A stretch of DNA of 46,850 nucleotides from contig NZ_CALPCP010000027.1 in the NCBI RefSeq assembly GCF_943192995.1, forward strand, positions 1 to 46,850, read 5' to 3'. The position numbers were made by a program, and so were the translations under genes. This document shows positions 25,056 through 31,220 of this stretch, one piece after another. The first letter of the stretch is position 1; the number at the start of each line of letters is the position of its first letter. This DNA is from Flintibacter muris. GTDB taxonomy: Bacteria; Bacillota; Clostridia; Oscillospirales; Oscillospiraceae. Below the pieces are notes generated by a model. It saw only the letters and a list, made by a program, of their open reading frames with translations. It searched no databases and had not been told where the DNA came from.

Positions 25056-25897
25056 TGGAGAACAAAAAATCCAGCGGACGAACCATTCTGGCCCATGTGG
25101 TGCTGATTATCCTGGCGTTTCTGTGCCTGTTCTTCTTCTACATCCTGATTGTCAACGCCACCCGCTCCCACGCGCAGCTCCAGCTGGGCTTCTCTGCCCT
25201 GCCCGGCTCCAGCCTGCTCACCAACTTCAAAAGCGTCATCAACGACCCGGCTATCCCCATCCTGAAGGGCATCCAGAACAGTTTGATTGTCTCCGGCTGC
25301 TGCGCCGCCATCGTGACCTACTTCTCCGCCCTGACGGCCTACGGCATCTACGCCTACGACTTCAAGCTGAAGCGCGCCGCCTTCACCTTCATCATGGCCA
25401 TCCTGGTCATGCCCACCCAGGTGACGGCCCTGGGCTTCCTGCGGCTGATTACCGGCATGGGGCTGGACGACTCCCTGATTCCCTTGATTATCCCCTCCAT
25501 CGCCTCCCCCGCCGTGTTCTACTTTATGCACAGCTATATGCAGTCCTCCCTGCCCAAGGAGCTGATTGAGGCGGCCCGGATTGACGGCTCTCAGGAGTTC
25601 GGCACCTTCAACCGCATTGTCCTGCCCATTATGAAGCCCGCCATCGCGGTGCAGGCTATCTTCACCTTTGTGGGCTCCTGGAACAACTACTTCATCCCCG
25701 CTCTGGTAATTACCTCCAAGAGCAAGCAGACCCTGCCCATCATGATCGCCACCCTCCGGGGCGCGGACTACATGAATTTTGATATGGGCAAAATTTACAT
25801 GATGATTACCATCGCCATTGTACCGATCATTGTTATTTACCTGCTCCTGTCCAAGTTTATTGTGGAGGGCGTCACTCTGGGCGGCGTCAAGGAATAA
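25055..25897 (+). CDS. ABC sugar importer permease (MalG/UgpE type)
   Basis: 280 residues with about six membrane helices. The start of the first helix (AHVVLIILAFLCLFFFYILIVNATRS) and the EAA loop EAARIDGSQEFGTFNRIVLPIMKP are those of the second permease of CUT1 importers. It forms the heterodimeric channel with the preceding protein. Translation is coupled through the overlapping TAATG. A strong intrinsic terminator follows its stop by 5 bases, which should separate it partly from the GH3 gene. Confidence 0.93.
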   Translation: MENKKSSGRTILAHVVLIILAFLCLFFFYILIVNATRSHAQLQLGFSALPGSSLLTNFKSVINDPAIPILKGIQNSLIVSGCCAAIVTYFSALTAYGIYAYDFKLKRAAFTFIMAILVMPTQVTALGFLRLITGMGLDDSLIPLIIPSIASPAVFYFMHSYMQSSLPKELIEAARIDGSQEFGTFNRIVLPIMKPAIAVQAIFTFVGSWNNYFIPALVITSKSKQTLPIMIATLRGADYMNFDMGKIYMMITIAIVPIIVIYLLLSKFIVEGVTLGGVKE

Positions 25898-25902
25898 ATC
25901 AG

Positions 25903-25931
25903 AAAGCGCCGTCGGCCGACGGCGCTTTTTT
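25903..25931 (+). terminator. Strong intrinsic terminator between permease and GH3
   Basis: A perfect 13-bp stem (25903-25915 with 25916-25928, core GCGCCGTCGG/CCGACGGCGC) flows into a T-run ending at 25931. The GH3 ribosome site begins only 4 bases later. It probably works as a partial terminator, lowering GH3 output relative to the importer, since no separate GH3 promoter is visible. Confidence 0.85.
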
Positions 25932-25946
25932 CAAGGAGGAATTTTT

Positions 25947-28358
25947 ATGGAAAAATGGATTCGCGCCCGTTATCAGCCCAACCTGCCCCTGAACGGGGAC
26001 CGGCGTGTGACGGCCAGTCCGGAGCACATCGCCCTGTCCCGCCAGGCGGCTCAGGAGGGGGCTGTCCTGCTGAAAAACAACGGGAACCTGCTGCCCCTGG
26101 CCCCGGATACCCGGGTGGCCCTGTTCGGCAAGGGCAGCTTCGACTATGTGAAGGGCGGCGGCGGCAGCGGGGATGTGACCGTGGCCTATATCAAAAATCT
26201 GTATGATGGCCTGAAAGAAGAGGGCGTATCCCTCTATGAGCCCCTGTCCGATTTTTACCGGGACTACGTGGAGAAGCGGTATGAGGCAGGGGACGTCCCC
26301 GGCCTGATGGCCGAGCCGGCGCTGCCCCAGAGTCTGGTGGAGTCCGCAAAAAAGGACGCGGATATAGCTGTGATTGTCCTCAGCCGCTTCTCCGGGGAGG
26401 GCTGGGACCGGGAGCCGGTCTTTTATCAGGAGCCGGACTACCCCTGGCCCGATGAGCTGAATATGCCCCGCAAAGCCAAGGCTGTTTTCCCCAGGGGGGA
26501 CTACTACCTCACGGAAGAGGAGCGGTCCATGGTGGACCAGGTCTGCGCCGCCTTTGACAAGGTGGCTGTGGTGCTCAACGTGGGTGGCGTGGTGGATGTC
26601 TCCTGGTTCTGTGAGAACGACCGAATCTCCTCCGCCCTGCTGGCCTATCAGGGGGGCATGGAGGGGGGCGCGGCTGTTGCCGCCCTGCTCACCGGCCGGG
26701 ACAATCCCTGCGGCAAGCTGCCCGACACCTTTGCCCGGGATTTGTCCGACTACCCCTCCACGGAACACTTCCACGACTCCCCCCACTATGTGGACTACAC
26801 CGAGGATATCTACGTGGGCTATCGGTATTTTGAGACCATTCCTGGGGCGGCGGAGCGGGTGTGTTATCCCTTCGGCTACGGCCTGTCCTACACCAGCTTC
26901 GCCCTGGAGACGGTGCACGCCGGAGGGGCGGACGGCCAGATTCAGGTGTCCGTCCGAGTGACCAACACGGGCAAGCAGGCGGGGAGAGAGGTGGTCCAGC
27001 TCTATTACCAGGCCCCCTGGGGACTGCTCCAGAAGCCGAAGCGCTGTCTGGTTGCCTTCCAAAAGACCAAGCTGCTGGAGCCCGGGGAGAGCGAGACGGT
27101 AGAGCTGACTTTCGCTGTGTCCGACATGGCCAGCTTCGACGACCTGGGCAAAATCGCCCCCTCCGCCTGGGTGCTGGAGCAGGGGCGGTATCCCCTGTAT
27201 GTGGGGACCTCTGTGCGGGACGCGGTAGAACTGGACTGGGCCTGGGAGCAGGGGGAGACGGAGGTGATCTGCCAGCTCAGCGCCAGCCTGGCCCCCTCCC
27301 ACCTGGAAAAGCGCTTGCTGGGAGACGGAAGCTACGAGGCCCTGTCCGCCACTCCGGCGGCGGATACGAACGCCAATCTGTTCCAGCCCCTCACCACCGC
27401 TCGGGCGGAGGGGGTAGCCCCCGCCATGCCCGGCCGGGGACGCTGGATGCTGTCCCAGCCCTACGCCCAGGGGGTACAACCCCTGTCCGCAGTGGCGGAG
27501 GGCGGGCTGACGCTGGACCAGTTTATGGCCCAGCTCAGCGACAGCGACCTCATTCACCTTTTGGGCGGTCAGCCCAACGTGGGGGTGTCCAATACCTTCG
27601 GTCTGGGCAACCTCCCGGAGTACGGCGTGCCTAACCTCACCACCGCCGACGGCCCCGCCGGTCTGCGCATTCAGCCCGAGGTGGGGGTCTGCACCACCGC
27701 CTGGCCCTGCGCCACCTTGCTGGCCGCCTCCTGGGACCCGGAGCTGGTTTCCCAAGTGGGAGCCGTAGCCGCGGCGGAGGTGAAGGAGAACAACATCTCG
27801 GTCTGGCTGGCACCGGCGGTAAATATCCACCGCAGCCCCCTGTGCGGCAGGAATTTTGAGTACTGGTCGGAAGACCCGCTGCTCACCGGCAAGCTGGCCG
27901 GGGCCATGGTCCGGGGCATCCAGTCTAAGAATATTGCCGCCACCGTCAAGCACTTCGCCTGCAATAATAAGGAAACCAACCGGAAATACAGCGACTCCCG
28001 CCTGTCCCAGCGGGCCCTGCGGGAGATTTACCTGAAAGCCTTTGAGATTATCGTCCGGGAGGAACAGCCCTGGGCCATTATGAGTTCCTACAATGTCATC
28101 AACGGCCAGCGGGCCTCGGAGAGCCGGGAGCTGCTGACCACCATCCTCCGGGAGGAGTGGGGCTACGCCGGTCTGGTGATGTCCGACTGGTGGACCCGGG
28201 GGGAGCACTACAAGGAGCTCCTGGCCGGCAACGACCTGAAAATGGCCAACGGCTACCCGGAGCGGGTGGAGGAGGCCATAAAACTGGGGGCGATCAGCCG
28301 TGCCGATTTGGAAATCTGCGCCCGGAGAGTGTTGGGGTTGATTTTGAAAATTGATTGA
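25947..28358 (+). CDS. GH3 beta-glucosidase with permuted domain order
   Basis: 803 residues from MEKWIRARYQPN, with AAGGAGGA upstream. Domains appear in the order opposite to ordinary GH3. First comes the alpha/beta sandwich (GAVLLKNNGNLLPLAPDTRVALFG at ~35-60, then the glycine-rich loop). The fibronectin-III-like segment follows (YPFGYGLSYTSFALETVH to ~430). The TIM-barrel catalytic domain is last: TTADGPAGLR, GRNFEYWSEDPLLTG, TVKHFACNNKETNR and the nucleophile Asp in GLVMSDWW near 750. There is no signal peptide, so it acts in the cytosol on imported beta-glucosides, releasing terminal glucose. A permuted arrangement is known for some rumen and gut beta-glucosidases. Confidence 0.92.
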   Translation: MEKWIRARYQPNLPLNGDRRVTASPEHIALSRQAAQEGAVLLKNNGNLLPLAPDTRVALFGKGSFDYVKGGGGSGDVTVAYIKNLYDGLKEEGVSLYEPLSDFYRDYVEKRYEAGDVPGLMAEPALPQSLVESAKKDADIAVIVLSRFSGEGWDREPVFYQEPDYPWPDELNMPRKAKAVFPRGDYYLTEEERSMVDQVCAAFDKVAVVLNVGGVVDVSWFCENDRISSALLAYQGGMEGGAAVAALLTGRDNPCGKLPDTFARDLSDYPSTEHFHDSPHYVDYTEDIYVGYRYFETIPGAAERVCYPFGYGLSYTSFALETVHAGGADGQIQVSVRVTNTGKQAGREVVQLYYQAPWGLLQKPKRCLVAFQKTKLLEPGESETVELTFAVSDMASFDDLGKIAPSAWVLEQGRYPLYVGTSVRDAVELDWAWEQGETEVICQLSASLAPSHLEKRLLGDGSYEALSATPAADTNANLFQPLTTARAEGVAPAMPGRGRWMLSQPYAQGVQPLSAVAEGGLTLDQFMAQLSDSDLIHLLGGQPNVGVSNTFGLGNLPEYGVPNLTTADGPAGLRIQPEVGVCTTAWPCATLLAASWDPELVSQVGAVAAAEVKENNISVWLAPAVNIHRSPLCGRNFEYWSEDPLLTGKLAGAMVRGIQSKNIAATVKHFACNNKETNRKYSDSRLSQRALREIYLKAFEIIVREEQPWAIMSSYNVINGQRASESRELLTTILREEWGYAGLVMSDWWTRGEHYKELLAGNDLKMANGYPERVEEAIKLGAISRADLEICARRVLGLILKID

Positions 28359-28416
28359 CTCCTTTTTGTCTACTGAAGTCCAATTTCCAATTCATTAAAG
28401 GTATATAAGGTACCTG

Positions 28417-28458
28417 AAAATCAGGGGCAGATCATGATCACGATCTGCTCCTGATTTT
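28417..28458. terminator. Bidirectional terminator between GH3 and CAP remnant
   Basis: A 17-bp stem with a single G-T pair (28417-28433 with 28442-28458, cores AAAATCAGG and CCTGATTTT) and 8-base loop, with A-rich and T-rich arms. It serves the convergent GH3 (plus) and CAP-remnant (minus) transcripts. Confidence 0.85.
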
Positions 28459-28484
28459 AGGTCTGCATTTTTGGAATTTCCACA

Positions 28485-29087
28485 TTACGCATAGAAGTTG
28501 ACACTGTTGGGTATCCCGACGAACATGTAGCAGTAGGTTATACCATCGTGCTGGGTTACTCCCACGCCGATGCAGTCACATCTGGGGTCAATTATTGTTT
28601 CGAAATGTCCAGGAGAGTTGATCCAGTTGTTGATGGTGCGTTGAGCGGCATCGGCAGTGCCGGTGAACACGGTGAGATTGGACCCGAAGCCGTAGGGGTA
28701 GCCGGCGTCAACAGCGGCCTGACTCTCCTCCGGAGCGTGATGCCAGGTGTAGCGCCGGTTGGAGCAGATCTGGGCGGCATTCATCAGGGCCTCGTTGATC
28801 GGCAGCTCTGACACTCCATTGGCCTTGCGGGTCTGGTTGATGAGCCGGATCATCTCCTGCCGTATCTCCAGATTGTCCGTCAGGCCGATGCTGTCCCCGC
28901 TGGCGGGTGCTTCCGGCGCGGCAGGGGCGGCGGAGCCGACTGTCAGCGTCATGCTCCCGCGCTCCCCGGCGCTGTTGAAGGCGGTGATCTCTGCGGTCCC
29001 CTCTGCCTTGGCGACAGCCACCCAGAAGGTCAGCATCTCCTGCTCCGATCTTTGAAACAGACCCTGAGCGCCTGTCTTTCTGTACAA
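28485..29087 (-). pseudogene. 5'-truncated copy of the CAP-domain gene
   Basis: From about 29045 down to the stop it closely matches the C-terminal two thirds of the CAP protein at 14057: LTFWVAVAKAEG, EMIRLINQTRKANGVSELP, HHAPEESQAA, NWINSPGHFETIID and the identical end VGIPNSVNFYA. The signal peptide and the first part of the Ig-like domain are missing, and the ~15 residues before the match (from ATG 29087) are unrelated, with no ribosome site. It is probably not secreted and may not be translated. Nucleotide differences are spread over the gene, so the duplication is not recent. Confidence 0.85.
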
Positions 29088-29095
29088 CGATCTTT

Positions 29096-29350
29096 GTCCA
29101 CCCTCGATTTCTGCCTACACATGAAGGTAGAAATGGGGTCGAAAATGAGGGGAGAGCAATCTTTGCTACTGCTCGGATCGAGCGAATACTTTCGGCTATT
29201 TCGGAGATCCCGAATATCACAATGCGCTCATTGGCTGAAGAATTAGATATTCCAAGGTTCGCAGTAGATCGAATCCTGAAAAATCTCAGGGAGGCTGGTG
29301 TCGTCCGTCATGAGGGTTCCAATCGGAAGGGCCGCTGGGTGGTATTATAG
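29096..29350 (+). pseudogene. Remnant encoding a winged HTH
   Basis: A plus-strand frame without a start ends in ARIERILSAISEIPNITMRS, LAEELDIPRFAVDRILKNLR, EAGVVRHEGSNRKGRWVVL and TAG at 29348. This is the C-terminal winged helix-turn-helix seen at the end of AlbA_2/RecG-like and Fic-type proteins (for example after ATP-dependent DNA-binding domains). The body of that gene is absent. It occupies the place where the 5' part of the CAP gene should be, on the opposite strand, so it came in with the rearrangement that truncated that gene. Confidence 0.6.
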
Positions 29351-29351
29351 T

Positions 29352-29478
29352 TTGACCACACAACCAGCCACAGACAGACGTGGAACACACGGAAACACCG
29401 ATTGTGAAGAGTGTCGGAAAGCAAATGCAACGGAGCAGAAATAATTAAAAACGCCTAAAAATATTGCAAAAAATTGTC
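29352..29478. repeat. Dispersed repeat, copy 2
   Basis: TTGACCACACAACCAGCCAC followed by AGACAGACGTGGAACACACG matches 15007-15050, with weaker similarity to about 29478. It lies directly between the HTH remnant and the tRNA fragment. In copy 1 the same sequence lies upstream of the intact CAP gene, so it may mark the old 5' flank of the duplicated CAP unit. Confidence 0.75.
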
Positions 29479-29486
29479 TTTTGGCG

Positions 29487-29531
29487 TTGGTAAGGATGGG
29501 GTCGGCGGTTCGAATCCGCCCAGCAGCTCCA
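29487..29531 (+). tRNA. 3' half of tRNA-Thr(GGT), probable integration site
   Basis: The sequence runs from an anticodon loop TTGGTAA (anticodon GGT at 29489-29491) through the stem GGATG, the T arm GGCGGTTCGAATCCGCC and an acceptor strand CAGCAGC, then TCCA. The 5' half is absent: upstream is the AT-rich repeat, with no D arm or matching acceptor. Tyrosine integrases often cross over in the anticodon loop and duplicate the 3' half. The fragment is followed by a terminator, as a native tRNA gene would be, so it is best read as attR, with the element lying to its left. Confidence 0.8.
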
Positions 29532-29536
29532 GAAAG

Positions 29537-29571
29537 TCCAGTTTTTCCTGCGGGAAAAACTGGATTTTTTT
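29537..29571 (+). terminator. Intrinsic terminator after the tRNA fragment
   Basis: A perfect 12-bp stem (TCCAGTTTTTCC, 29537-29548, with 29553-29564), TGCG loop and seven T residues. It probably terminated the original tRNA transcript. Confidence 0.9.
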
Positions 29572-29620
29572 GTATTTCATACTAATGCCGCTTTGATTGC
29601 ACTATGCAAACTGTATAGTA

Positions 29621-29649
29621 TTTACAATATCCAGCTACAGTGTTAATAT
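29621..29649 (+). promoter_or_regulatory. Promoter of the BRCT-helicase gene cluster
   Basis: TTTACA (29621-29626), a 17-base spacer and TAATAT (29644-29649), about 83 bases before the first BRCT gene in AT-rich DNA. No other promoter is obvious until 38729, so the genes up to 38705 may form one transcript. Confidence 0.55.
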
Positions 29650-29732
29650 AGTAAATAAAAGAGCGCAGATAATCTCATGCCGCGTATATCACAAAATCAG
29701 GCTTCACCTGAAAATCACAAGGAGGCAGCAAC

Positions 29733-31220
29733 ATGAACAACGATCCCAACACCACGGCCCAGATCCTTTATGAGCCAGGGCAGGAATCGGAGGCCATCCG
29801 GCAGAAGATTCAGCGGCTCAAGGAAAAGCTGGATTCCGCCTATCCGGACAAGGTGATTTTCCGCCTGTATCACGACCATAAAAAGTGGGGCGAGGCCGTG
29901 ACCCAGCTGTACCGCCTGCTGGGCTACCCGAACGGCAAGGCGTTTTTGACCGCCTACGGCTACACGGTGCGGGACGACAAGGGCGGCCACCCGGTCGGGG
30001 ACCACATGGCCATCATCAACGAGCTGAAAAAACGCTATGTCGGTGGGCCCAATTGCTGCACGTTGAATGAGTTGAAGGCGGCAAATCCAGACCTGGCTCC
30101 AAAATTCAAAAACCTGGGCAATCAGGCGTCCGAGCTGTTTGGTATGACCTTGGCGAAATACCTCCAGCAGGAGGGCATCCTTGCCAGCGGTACCCAGAGA
30201 CAGGAGCTTGCTGCCGCGAAAGCGCAGGAACGGGCCGCCTCCCAAAAGCAGCAGGCCCTGGAGACCGCCCCCGGCGAGCTGGAAAAGCTGCGCCAACGCT
30301 ATCAGGACGCTCCCTATGACGGTGAAGAACCGATTGTCCGGTTTTGGGCGAAAAACTTTGATATTAACCGGGAAGCCCTGCGGCTGTACGCGGAGGAACA
30401 GGGGTTGATGGTGCAGACGCTTTTGCAGCGGGAGGGCATCATCGAGTCCCAGCAGCAGGTTCTGGCGCGGAAGGAGCGGCAGCTCAACGATATGGTGGCG
30501 GTCCTGCAAAGCCGTTATCCGGAGGGTTCTGTCCTGCCGGAGAGCGCGGCGCAGCTCAAGCGGGAAAACAGCGACCTGGAGCTGGCCGAGCTGGACAATT
30601 GGATCATGAGCGTACATAAAAAAAGGGCGAATGACTATCTGCTCAGCCGGGGACTGCTGATGGACCTGGACAGCGGGTCGCTGTCGGAACGGATGGCGAA
30701 GATGTCGGCCATTCTGCAAAAGCGGTATGCCTCCGCCGGCGTGAAACCGTCCACCATCTGCGCGGTCCGGCGGGACAGCCCGGACCTGCCCTTCAAAGAC
30801 TTCTGGCAGTGGACCCGGGACGGTCAGGGGAAAGGCTCCACCGAATATTTGTTGGAGCTGGGCGTGCTGGACATGGCCCCAGACAAGCTCTGGGAATACG
30901 AGTGCTTCCGGTATTGGACCCGCGCCGCCGACGACAATTTCAACTATCCGGACGAGCTCCCCTGTGAGGGAAAGCGGGTTTTCGTCACCGGGCGGCACGC
31001 CGCCCCGGAGGAGCGGGAGCAGATGGCCCGGCGCATCCAGGCCCTGGGGGGCCGCGTGGGAGGAGAGACGCTGACGGAGCTGGACTGGATCGTTGGCGTC
31101 CACCCCGGCAAGGAGCCCTGGGCCCGCAGGCTGGAGCTGGGGGAGCGCCAGCTCTGGGTGATCAATTCCGCCATGGCGGATCTGCTGCTGAACAAAGAAG
31201 GAGGCAAAGACAATGGCTAA
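29733..31220 (+). CDS. Repeat-BRCT protein (first gene of candidate system)
   Basis: 495 residues. Five degenerate repeats of ~55 residues lie at about 25-78, 92-150, 180-237, 251-309 and 321-379. Each starts with a helix of the form L-x-x-L-x-x-x-Y followed by a Pro/Gly turn, and ends in a pattern such as AKYLQQEGIL, NDYLLSRGLL or TEYLLELGVL. A BRCT domain follows (~411-487: EGKRVFVTG, RIQALGGRVGGETLTELDWIVGV, W near the end). BRCT domains bind phosphopeptides or DNA ends. In bacteria they are mostly found in NAD-dependent ligase, so a stand-alone BRCT protein is uncommon. AAGGAGGC precedes ATG 29733. It overlaps the next gene by 8 bases. Function unknown. Confidence 0.75.
   Translation: MNNDPNTTAQILYEPGQESEAIRQKIQRLKEKLDSAYPDKVIFRLYHDHKKWGEAVTQLYRLLGYPNGKAFLTAYGYTVRDDKGGHPVGDHMAIINELKKRYVGGPNCCTLNELKAANPDLAPKFKNLGNQASELFGMTLAKYLQQEGILASGTQRQELAAAKAQERAASQKQQALETAPGELEKLRQRYQDAPYDGEEPIVRFWAKNFDINREALRLYAEEQGLMVQTLLQREGIIESQQQVLARKERQLNDMVAVLQSRYPEGSVLPESAAQLKRENSDLELAELDNWIMSVHKKRANDYLLSRGLLMDLDSGSLSERMAKMSAILQKRYASAGVKPSTICAVRRDSPDLPFKDFWQWTRDGQGKGSTEYLLELGVLDMAPDKLWEYECFRYWTRAADDNFNYPDELPCEGKRVFVTGRHAAPEEREQMARRIQALGGRVGGETLTELDWIVGVHPGKEPWARRLELGERQLWVINSAMADLLLNKEGGKDNG

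Noticed and set aside
25899..28208. 769-codon minus-strand frame opposite the GH3 gene
   Set aside because: Same reason: antisense of a strongly supported GH3 gene, no ribosome site, low-complexity composition.
29487..29531. Complete tRNA gene
   Set aside because: Only the anticodon loop to CCA end is present; no D arm, 5' acceptor strand or 5' anticodon stem can be found upstream.
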